Source: Adiantum capillus-veneris
Lineage: Eukaryota > Streptophyta > Polypodiopsida > Polypodiales > Pteridaceae
DNA: 60,000 nucleotides
Direction: 5' to 3'
NCBI GenBank assembly: GCA_014529385.2
Contig: CM043949.1
Location: 148,223,850-148,283,849, forward strand
The notes under the pieces are model-generated. The model was not told where the DNA came from. It was given only the letters and a program-made list of their open reading frames with translations, and made no database searches. Position 1 is the stretch's first letter. Each line of letters opens with the position of its first letter. Positions 52,032 to 60,000 of this stretch are shown here, piece by piece. Both the position numbers and the translations under genes were made by a program.

Positions 52032-53055
52032 AAATGTCTCAAAATGTACTATTGGCACCCTCCGTTCCGATCGAGGGGGGGAGTATATGTCTCATGAATT
52101 TAATGCATTTCTGGCTAGTCGTGGGATAAAATACCAATGTACAGTGCCTTATACACCTCAACAAAATGGTGTTGCTGAGAGGAAAAACAGGTCACTAACG
52201 GAAATGGCACGATGTATGGTCAAAAGTCAAGCTTTGCCGCATTCTTTTTGGCTTGAGGCCATCATGTGTGCCACTTATGTACTTAACAGGTGTCCTACGA
52301 AAGCTTTGCAGTCTATTACTCCATATGAAGCATGGCATGATAGAAAGCCTTCTATTGAGCACATGCGTGTTTTTGGCTGTTTGGCATATGCTTTGGTGCC
52401 ACAAGTGCAGCGCAGAAAATTGGATGATAAGGCTGTCAAATGTATTTTTGTTGGTTATAGTGCTGAAAGCAAAGGTTACAGGTTGTATCATCCGCAAATA
52501 AAACGTATTCTGGTTTCACGGGATGTAGTGTTTGTGGAAGATTCTGTTCAGCCCTTGCTGTCATGTACTAGAGACAGTAATGTAAGCTCACAGGACATTT
52601 ATGACACTTTGTTGCCTCTTTTCAGTGGTGGAAATACGAATGTAAGTTCCAATGAGGCAAATGTACAGCCTATGGGGGTTTCTGAAAATGTTTTAGAACA
52701 GCCTATTACTGATGCAGATGTACATGATGTACTTGACGAGGAAAGGGCTGAAAATGAGCAGGCTAGAGGTATGCCAAAATGGCTGGTGCACACTTTGTGT
52801 GACAGTAAATTGGATGCACCTTTATCTAGTTGTACTTGTTCAGGCTCTCGCCATGCATCTTATGCATCAGATTGTTATGCCTTGGCTGTGTCTAGTTTAC
52901 ATGATGTTGAGGAGCCTCTGTCTTTTGATGAAGCACAGAATTCAGAAAATTGGATTGCTGCCATGAAATCAGAATATGATGCACTTATAGAGAATGACAC
53001 ATGGACTTTATGTGATTTGTCTCCTGGCAAAAAGGGGATCATTGCCGCCAGACTT
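52018..53055 (+). pseudogene. Copia-B integrase remnant to start of RT
   Basis: After the first deletion: GTLRSDRGGEYMSHEFNAFL (second catalytic Asp) and QQNGVAERKNRSLTEMARCM (Glu), then FGCLAYALVPQVQRRKLDDK, VGYSAESKGYRLYHP. The stretch with the first catalytic Asp (normally about 60 residues earlier) is absent. RT starts at FDEAQNSENWIAAMKSEYDA, TWTLCDLSPGKKGI and is cut at the second deletion (about 53035-53055). Confidence 0.88.
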
Positions 53056-53527
53056 ACATGCTTTTTCGGACTCAGATTGGGCTGGTTGTTTTGACATGCG
53101 AGTGTCCACAAGTGGTTTTTGTTTCATGCTTGGCAGTTCATGTATATCATGGTTGAGCAAGAAGCAACCTACTATGGCCACTTCGAGTTGTGAGGCTGAG
53201 TACAGGGCAGTCTTCACAGCTACGGCTGAGTGTGTATGGCTCAGACGCCTTATGGCTGACTTGGGTGTTGGACAGGACACTACCAACACTATCTACACTG
53301 ACAGTCAGAGCGCATTGGAAGTTGCGAGGAACCCAGTTTTTCATGCTCGCACAAAGCACATTGAGGTGCATTACCACTATGTCAGGGAGAGGCTCTCAGC
53401 AGGAGAGATCAGCTTGGCTTATGTGCCAACACAGGACAACCTTGCAGATCTTTTCACAAAGGCATTGTCTCGTGAGAATCTTGAAGCTTTCCGCAAAGCT
53501 TTGGGCTTACTCCCCTTTGTGGACTGA
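53056..53527 (+). CDS. Copia-B RNase H (fused after the RT deletion)
   Basis: HAFSDSDWAGCFDMRVSTSG, SKKQPTMATSSCEAEYRAVF, IYTDSQSALEVARNPVFHAR and QDNLADLFTKAL: all four acidic residues of the Copia RNase H are present and the frame is open to the stop near the PPT. The deletion removed everything between the start of RT and this domain and changed frame. Confidence 0.9.
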
Positions 53528-53588
53528 TCCTGTCCTCAGGGCATGGCACTTCCCTTTACTCATGTGCCAGCTCTCGTTCACCGCATCA

Positions 53589-53602
53589 CTCCAGGGGGGA
53601 TT
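53589..53602 (+). other. Copia-B polypurine tract
   Basis: CCAGGGGGGATT directly before the 3' LTR. Confidence 0.85.
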
Positions 53603-53829
53603 TGTTACCATATACATGTGGTAGTGATGTGTGTGAACACACTAGGACCGCCGGGGCATTTTTTTCCTCTTTAGGAGTTTTTTTCCCCCGTGCATTGTAT
53701 ATACGCCCATCACTCTAGGGCTATCTATCTTTCCATTGAACACTAAGTAACATACTCTCTATCGTGTGCCTTGAGCTTCCTTCGTCTTCTCCAAGCTGTG
53801 TGTGTTTCTCTGCAACCCTAATTCCAACA
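53603..53829 (+). repeat. Copia-B 3' LTR (227 bp)
   Basis: Near-identical to 49782-50008, with TATATA at 53698-53703. Followed by CTAAT, then Gypsy-B Gag sequence. Confidence 0.96.
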
Positions 53830-53963
53830 CTAATCTCTTCAATGATTGGTGCTAATGGGTCTAGTCTTGTATGAGTTACACTCTCTTCGGTGGACGTGGT
53901 ACTTACTTGACTTTTGACACTTTTAGCTCCCGACTTAACAAAGTCTCCTGACCTTAAATACAT
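53830..53963 (-). pseudogene. Gypsy-B Gag first codons, cut off by Copia-B
   Basis: MYLRSGDFVKSGAKSVKSQV and STEESVTHTRLDPLAPIIEE align with Gypsy-A residues 6-47. Residues beyond IIEE come from the Copia-B LTR. The ATG at 53963 is the best candidate Gag start in this family. Confidence 0.82.
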
Positions 53964-54244
53964 AAGAATGAAATTTGGGTTGCAAACTTAAAGCTTACCT
54001 GGACTACTTCTTCTTGTGTGGCTTTGTGATGATCTCCTTCTGGGATCTACACAAGGATGGTTAGTCTGTTCACAAGGGTTTTTCTTGAATTACCAAAAAA
54101 TCTTTCAATTATATACAACAACCCCTTAGTCAGTCTTCTGGTGGTCCAATTTCAAATATGAAATGATGGTTGGGATCTATATAGAGAGTATGTCCTAGCA
54201 GTATAGTCACAAATTGCAAAAAGTGTCTGAATCACTACTTTCTT

Positions 54245-54860
54245 AGTCTATCGCGATAGACTAACAATTTTCTCAGCACAAGTCAATCCAAAATTGTGAC
54301 TTTACCCTTGAGTTCCAGTTACCCTCTATAGCCTATCCCTCAAGTTTTATGATGTTTGGACACTTGGGTTGGGTTTTGGTCCCATTTTAGTATTTTAGTC
54401 AGAGCTTGATTCTCTATCTGACCCTCAGATTGACCTTCAGTGATCTAAATGCCTTGAATTTTGGTGTGTCTGCTATATAGGCCCTGATAAAGCTCTCCCT
54501 GGGGAAAATTTGAAAGAAAAGTTCCCCAGCAGCAGTTTCCTTGGTCTATCGTGATAGACTTGGCACTTTCTCCAATTTTAGCATTTTTCTCAAGTTTTCT
54601 CCATAGTTGGTTCAGCCTCCCCTTGTGTAGTGCATTGACCAATTTTGGCACTGTTTGGACATTTGGTCAAAGACTTCTTGCACTTGTCTCTGAATTCAGA
54701 CTCTAAACACCAGTTTTGAAGTTTTGTGGTCAAGATGGTGTTCAAATTCACTCAATTTTTGTGAGTACGTCCCTTGTATTGATGTGTTAAACCTGTGGTA
54801 TAAAGGTTTTTTCCTTGTTGGTAGTCAATCACCACCTTCATCACTCTATCACAATAGACC
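54245..54860 (-). repeat. Gypsy-B palindrome array in the 5' leader
   Basis: AGTCTATCGCGATAGACT at 54245-54262 (perfect; symmetry extends two bases further on each side), 54543-54560 (centre GT, first base changed) and 54843-54860 (decayed, ACAA centre). Spacings are 298 and 300 bp. They lie 0.3-0.9 kb upstream of the Gag ATG at 53963. The rest of the leader (54861-55573) shows no gene and no further copy. Confidence 0.9.
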
Positions 54861-55573
54861 AGTCAGAGAGCAATGGGGATTTAATTTTTTGTCTGTTTTT
54901 GCATAGTCTTGTTCCCTGTGCCCATATAGGTCTATCCCCCAAGTTTTATGAAGATTGGATTTATCTTGACCTTAAACTCAAGCACTTCACAAATTTCACT
55001 TTTCTCTGACAATTCACAACTCCATTGCTCTTGAAGTGATGCAAATTTGATGACACTTCATCTTAAACTTGTGAACATCAGTCGTACCTCATGACACAGT
55101 CAGTTTAGGCTAGGCTAATGGTTATATCTCTTCTTGGCCTCTTTAGGTTTACTTAGTGCTTCCTTATGAAAATCACCTGTTTCTTTTTTGTTGGTTTTGG
55201 TCGCAATTTTTATGTTTTCTCTAGTGTTGGATCATAAATTTCAATGTCGACTCTTTTCACCCCCTTCAAGGGTAACAGCCTTATTGTTTCTTCTTTTTGT
55301 TTGTTTTTTGCGTTTTTACAGTGTTTTTCTACTCTATTTCTTCACAAGTATAACAAGCATTCAAAACCAAAAACCATAACTCCACATTATCCTACTTAAC
55401 TAAATCTAACTAGTCGCAGACCCTTGGCAAGACACAGGCTTCCTGGCTATCCACTAGACCTCAGGATACTCTATCCTAGATCTTGTTCTAAAAGTTTAAG
55501 CTCTCTCTAGTCAAAACTAAAGTAAGCTAACCATCACACGAGTGACGTAGATCTCACTACTTAAGGTTTTGTG

Positions 55574-55591
55574 TCCCCGACAGTGGCGACA
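55574..55591 (-). other. Gypsy-B primer-binding site, tRNA-Asp-like
   Basis: The minus strand reads TGTCGCCACTGTCGGGGA one base inside the LTR; 14 of 18 positions fit the remembered tRNA-Asp complement. It shares CTGTCGGGGAC with the Gypsy-A site. Confidence 0.65.
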
Positions 55592-55592
55592 A

Positions 55593-56512
55593 TGTTTTAG
55601 GACAAAACTACTCCCCTGTTCATACTCATGAGCACGACACAGACAACATACTTATCATCCGATGACACGACTAACCCGTAGGTGCACGTAGGAAATCTCG
55701 TTAGCTTGTGAGGCTGAGACCAATCTACACATACGCACTTTTATGATGCATCAATCATTAACCCTGGTAGAATGCAACCCACTCTATCCCTAAACAATCA
55801 CAACACCATTTACACTTCCAATGAACTCGGAATCGCATCAAACTTACTAGGCACCATCCTCTCATTAGGATATACTTACCTATAAGTCTAATCTCACCAG
55901 ATTTGAACTCTAGTTATCTCGAATACAATCGCGATAGACTAACAGGTCATAATCCAAAAGTGGGCAAAACTTAAGTTTATGAGTATCTATGTGTAGCTAA
56001 TCTCTTTCTCATTCCATAAAGCACTTGATTATTGAAATTAGACACTGTTTGTGCTACTTACAAGCAAAACAAGCTCGAGGAAGGATCGATCGCGATCAGC
56101 TCGAAAAGGTGAATGCGTGGCGTGGGCGCGTAGCTCTCGGAGAGACTACTGCGATGGTGTGGTCACGTCGTGAATCCGCTGAGGGAGAAGCGCATAGCGA
56201 AGAGGATAAGACACACTCTCTCTCTCTCTCTCTCTCTCTCAGACTCGTACGACACAGAATTAATATTCAAATGTTATTCAAAAATGGTTCTAAGGTGACT
56301 TTTATACTTTAGTCACCTTAGCTCAAAAATGTACATGGGATTATCTTACTCCTTATTACAAAGTGGGAACAAATCTAAGTCCTGACTAATTAATCTTTAC
56401 ATAACCTAGACGAATGGATCAAAATGATAAGACGTCTTTGACATAAAATGGGAATTTGATATTCTTTACAAGATGGGCTCATTACAACAGTTGGACCAAT
56501 GGGGCTCCAACA
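55593..56512 (-). repeat. Gypsy-B 5' LTR (right copy, 920 bp)
   Basis: TGTTTTAGGACAAAAC...GGGGCTCCAACA. Contains the TATA box in its inverted repeat (56290-56321), a CT microsatellite (about 56216-56240) and a half-palindrome (AATCGCGATAGACTAA, about 55927-55942). Differs from the left copy by a few percent. Confidence 0.95.
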
Positions 56513-57465
56513 CTTACTGAAATAATATTGAGATATTTTTTCTTGGTTTTATAAAGATCTCAAGGGTGTTGATCCATAAATTTGTCAACATACCATACCT
56601 ATGAGAGATGATTCAAAACCATGTAGACAACGGCCATATACTTATAATAAAACAGTTCCCAAAAAGATCAAAGAAGAGATAGAGAAGCTCAAGGAAGCCA
56701 AATTCATTTATGATACTAAACACATAGATTAAGTGTCTCCAATTGTGGTGGTACCAAGAAAAATGGAAAACTAAGATTATGTGTCAATCTCAAAAAAGTG
56801 AATGCAACCACCATTAGAGATAAATACCGTCTTTCAATCACCGAGCATGCTATTCTAGAATGAGTTGCAAGAAAAGAATCTTACAGCTTTTTAGATGGCT
56901 TTTTGGGGTACAGTCAACTTTTGGTTGATCCAAAAGATCAGCATAAAACTGACTTTGCAATTGAATGGCGAATTTTTGCCTATAGAGTTATGCCTTTTGG
57001 ACTAACTAATGCTCCTGTACCACCTTTCAAAGATTGATGAGCCATGCTTCCAAAGAATATTTTAGGAATTTCTTGAAGCATATATGGATGATTTATGTGT
57101 ACATTCATTGATCCGGGTTGATCATTTTGAACATCTCAAAAAGGACTTCAAAAAATGTAGACTTTATAGGATTTGCTTAAATCCTTAAAAGTGCACATTT
57201 ATGGGCAGACCAGGAAAAATTCTTGGACATATAGTGTCTAAAAATGGCATAACGATTGATATGGATAAAATTCATGTTATTGCTGAATTGCCTAGACCAA
57301 CAACAATCAAAGGGGTTTAGGCTTTTATGGGACATTGTGGATATAATAGACGATTCATTTATATGTATGCTATAATTGCAAACCCATGTATGGCCTGATT
57401 GCACTCTTTATATGGACAGATGAGTGTGAAGAATCCTTCATGAAGCTTAAACAATCTCTCCCTTG
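56513..57465 (+). pseudogene. Gypsy-D relic, fragment 3: reverse transcriptase
   Basis: Resumes after the Gypsy-B target site with DIFSWFYKDLKGVDP, RPYTYNKTV...IKEEIEKLKEAKFIYD, SPIVVVPRK, VMPFGLTNAPV, YMDDLCVHSLIRVDHFEHLK, GKILGHIVSKNGITIDMDKI and MGHCGYNRRFIYMYAIIA. Many stops and frameshifts. The active site YMDD is intact. The element breaks off near 57465, just after the sequence equivalent to FQKLKDAL in Gypsy-B; RNase H and the rest are missing. Confidence 0.88.
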
Positions 57466-57479
57466 GTCATGATACAACT

Positions 57480-57830
57480 ATGATTTCACTAGAGGAGACT
57501 GAGTTACAACAAATGAAACCTTCTTTTTATTCTCGAAGAGGTCCATTTCAACGAGGAAACCGCAGAGGTAGCCGTTGCGGTAATATATTCTCTCGTCTCA
57601 AATTTCCTAATAAACAATGTTCTTACTGCAATAGAAATGGCCACATTGAAGATGATTGTTGGGCACGTGAGTATAATGAAGAACACAATATTACCACTAA
57701 AAAACCACGTTTACCTATAGATTTTTCTTCTTCTTGTGAATATTGTGGGCGATCTGATCATCCCACCCATATGTGCTATAAGAGTCAATTCGACACAGAT
57801 TGTAACAGAGCATATGCTATTGAATATTGA
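57480..57830 (+). pseudogene. Copia-C Gag fragment with two zinc knuckles
   Basis: CSYCNRNGHIEDDCW and CEYCGRSDHPTHMCY are two CCHC boxes, after an Arg/Gly-rich stretch (RRGPFQRGNRRGSRCG). The N-terminal part of Gag is missing; the ATG at 57480 is incidental. Confidence 0.85.
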
Positions 57831-57894
57831 AATATTATTGTATAAAAGAAAGCTGTGTTCTATGTTCAGTTGCTCCAGACAAAGTACTTCATAT

Positions 57895-58470
57895 ACGCGA
57901 TCAATCACTTTTTATTTTCGATTTTGGTGCTACAAGAAATATGACATATCAGTCTAAGTGGCTCCATAACTATCATCCACTACCATTTCAATATGTTGTT
58001 TATCTTCCTGATGATACGAATTCTTAGGTAAAGGGTATTGGAGAATTATATATTGGTACCTTATATTCTTCTTTGCAAATTTTCCAAGGAGTTACATGTA
58101 CCAGATCTTCAACGTAATTTTGTTTCAGTTGCTAGACTTGTTGATCTTGGTCTCTTTGTTGGATTTGATTATACCAAATTCCAAATTAAGAAAGATGGAT
58201 AGACTATAGCCACTGCTCCTTGAAATGGTAATTTGTTTGAACTCTCTCTCAATGATGCTGTAGCAAATGTTGTCACTTCTCCAGGTGATCATGATTGCAA
58301 AGTATGGCATCACCGTTTTGTTCATGCGGTTTTCTCAAAACTCCTAAATCTCCACCCTCATGATCTTGTTCATGAAATGGATCTTAAAGCTCATCCCTAG
58401 ATGGGAATTTGTGAGTTTTTTTCTCTTGGAAAACATAATGGTAAACCCTTTCCTCTCTCAAATATAACTC
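57895..58470 (+). pseudogene. Copia-C protease and GAG-pre-integrase remnant
   Basis: IFDFGATRNMTYQSKWLHNY: the protease site has Phe where Ser or Thr is needed (D-F-G-A). VVYLPDDTNS, a stop, then VKGIGELYIGTL follow. The pre-integrase part (KVWHHRFVHAVFSKLLNLHP, ICEFFSLGKHNGKPF) has a Cys replaced. Several stops. Confidence 0.75.
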
Positions 58471-59050
58471 ATTTTCATGACATATTGGATCTTGTTCATG
58501 CTGATATATGTGGACCTCTACCTTCTTCAAGATTGCTATTTCATTACGTTCATTGATGATTTCTCACGGTATACGATTGTATGTCTACTTAGACAAAAAA
58601 TTGAGGCTTTATTTGTTTTCAAACAATTCCACAAGGCTGTGGAACTTCAAATTGGTCATCACCTCAAGAAACTTCGTAGTGACAATGGAGATGAATATGT
58701 TTCTCGAGAGTTTGTGAGTTACTGTGCTGACATTGGAATTCATCATGAACACACTATTCCATATTCACCTCCACGGAACGGCATTGTTGAATGAAAGAAT
58801 CGCACTATTTTGAATGTTATAAGATGGGTGATGATTCATTCTAAATTATCTCGTGTCTTTTGGGGTGAAGCTACTTTGACAACATTATTTATTCAGAATC
58901 ATCTTCCTACTACTCCATTCAACCACTGGTAAAATACCCATCACAGCATGGACGGGTGAAATTCCTTCTGTATCTCATTTTTGAACCTTTGGATGTATTG
59001 TTTATATTCATTTTCCCAAAGAAACACGAACAAAGCTTGATGCTCCTGGT
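58471..59050 (+). pseudogene. Copia-C integrase remnant
   Basis: DLVHADICGPLPSS (first Asp), CYFITFIDDFSRYTIVCLLR, KLRSDNGDEYVSREFVSYCA (second Asp) and YSPPRNGIVE followed by a stop, then KNRTILNVIRW. The catalytic positions are recognisable but the frame is broken at least three times. Confidence 0.85.
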
Positions 59051-59284
59051 CTTAAAGTTATTTTTATTGGATATTTTGACACTTGCAAAGGCTACAAATT
59101 CTTTGACCCTTCCTCCAAGAAAGAAATTGTGAATCGTGATGCTACTTTTACAAACAACTTACAAGCTCATGGTCCATGGATAGTTCTTATGATACTAAAT
59201 CATTACTTCATGCTTTTCCATTTCTTTCAGATGATGAAACTCTCCCTATAGAGCAACTTTCCTCTTCACAATTATCTATTCCGA

Positions 59285-60000
59285 ATGTTGCCAATCATGG
59301 TATTGATATTTTTGTTGATCCTGCCTATTGATTTTGAACATGGTTTATGTCATGGTTATGATGAAGATATTATTGATGATTCTTTATCTACTTCTGTAGA
59401 TTCCATTACTTATAATGAAGCTATCTCTTCACCAGAAAAGGATCAATGGAAAGAGGCTATGGAAGCAGAGTCTGATTCTCTTATCTCTAAAGGTACATGG
59501 ATACTAACTGAACTATCTCTTGGCCGTATAGCTATCAAGTGTAAGTGGGTGTATAAGACAAAGGTAAAAGCAAATGGATCTATTAACAAGTTCAAGGCAT
59601 GTTTAGTTGAAAAATGTTACTCCCAAATTGCTCGTGTTGATTATCAAGAGACCTTTTCACCAGTTGTTGCATTACAAGTGTTTGAGTTCTATTGGCATTT
59701 GCTGTTCAATTTGATTTAAAAGTTGATCAAATGGATGTGCGAACTGCTTCTCTAAATGATAATTTGAGAGAGAAAATTTATATGGAACAGCCAGAAGGGT
59801 TTGTTATTTGAGGTAAAGAAGACCTTGTTCCTCAACTCCATAAGGCACTATATAGTCTCAAACAAGCTTCACGAGCCTGGTATACAAAATTTAATCTTTT
59901 TCTCACCTCCAAAGGATTCATCTCTTGATCTTTAGACCCCAACTTATACATAAAGAACCAAGGTAGCAGTTTGTGATTCTTGCTCTTTATGTGGATGATA
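59285..60000 (+). pseudogene. Copia-C reverse transcriptase, 5' part
   Basis: YNEAISSPEKDQWKEAMEAE, GTWILTELSLGRIAIKCKWV, KVDQMDVRTAS-like sequence, EQPEGFVI, LHKALYSLKQASRAWYTKF, and at the very end LALYVDD, the RT active site. A frameshift near 59690 and stops near 59812 and 59929 break it. Continues off the window. Confidence 0.85.

Larger units (their letters stand above)
49782..53829 (+). mobile_element. Copia-B: deleted, non-autonomous Ty1/Copia element (4.05 kb)
   Basis: Two 227-bp LTRs (TGTTACCATA...ATTCCAACA) with about four differences, a perfect initiator-Met PBS, a PPT, and flanks CTACT / CTAAT as 5-bp target-site duplication (one mismatch). The insertion cuts the Gypsy-B Gag N-terminus. 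Gag, protease, part of integrase and RNase H are present. The first part of the integrase core and essentially the whole RT are deleted, so it could not have copied itself after those losses. Confidence 0.95.
33007..56512 (-). mobile_element. Gypsy-B: giant Ty3/Gypsy element (about 19.4 kb plus a Copia insert)
   Basis: LTRs at 33007-33932 and 55593-56512 have TG...CA ends (left outer end mutated to TA). Flanks ATTAC and CTTAC form a 5-bp target-site duplication with one mismatch, in the RT of Gypsy-D. Minus-strand order: LTR, PBS, leader with palindromes, Gag (split by Copia-B), PR1, linker, RT, RNase H, integrase, PR2, tail, spacer with palindromes, ORF3, PPT, LTR. It is the only complete member of its family here. 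RT has lost a catalytic Asp, and several frameshifts and stops are present. By eye the LTRs are about 96% identical. Confidence 0.95.
57466..60000 (+). mobile_element. Copia-C: decayed Ty1/Copia relic, runs off right edge
   Basis: Gag zinc knuckles, protease, integrase and RT follow in Copia order on the plus strand, with stops throughout. It starts abruptly in the middle of Gag, with no LTR, PBS or target-site copy at the junction with Gypsy-D, so the 5' end was lost before or during the join. Confidence 0.88.

Overview
This window looks like nuclear DNA from a land plant with a repeat-rich genome. Nearly all of it is nested LTR retrotransposons. I see no convincing host gene, rRNA, tRNA or CRISPR array. 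The plant assignment rests on Copia primer sites complementary to initiator tRNA-Met, Gypsy primer sites resembling the complement of plant tRNA-Asp, a Tat-type Gypsy element with a second RNase H, and the deep nesting. I cannot name the species. A non-seed plant is possible, but that is only an impression.

Layout (names are mine). Copia-A (minus strand, 1-3924, continues off the left edge) is inserted in the third ORF of Gypsy-A (minus strand, 3925-19169, also running off the left edge). A non-LTR stretch (19170 to about 21735) holds a possible CACTA transposon end, AT-rich DNA, a roughly 310-bp tandem repeat and one unexplained small ORF. Gypsy-D is an old plus-strand relic in three pieces (about 21740-22810, 32127-33006, 56513 to about 57465). 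Gypsy-C (minus, 22811-32126, Tat type, 1.6-kb LTRs) and Gypsy-B (minus, 33007-56512) are inserted in it. Gypsy-B in turn carries Copia-B (plus, 49782-53829) in its gag. Copia-C (plus, about 57480 to the right edge) is a decayed relic fused to the end of Gypsy-D.

Gypsy-A, -B and -D belong to one family of very large elements; Gypsy-B is about 19.4 kb without its Copia passenger. The order read along the element is LTR, PBS, long leader, Gag, protease 1, RT, RNase H, integrase, a second retropepsin-like domain, a Trp-motif tail, a spacer of about 2.7 kb, and a third ORF. In Gypsy-B the third ORF is coiled-coil rich and lies in the envelope position. Most ORFs are broken, and Gypsy-B's RT has lost a catalytic Asp.

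The most interesting signal is a set of element-specific palindromes. Gypsy-A carries near-perfect copies of a 24-bp palindrome (half AGACATCCTACG). Gypsy-B carries a different 18-bp palindrome (AGTCTATCGCGATAGACT). In each element they occur only upstream of gag and upstream of ORF3, mostly spaced 270-300 bp apart or about half that, with one degraded half-site in the LTR. Both are centred on CGCG, and variants in Gypsy-B look like CpG deamination products. Two related elements with different palindromes in the same places suggest a diversifying site/binding-protein pair. ORF3 is an obvious but unproven candidate for the protein.
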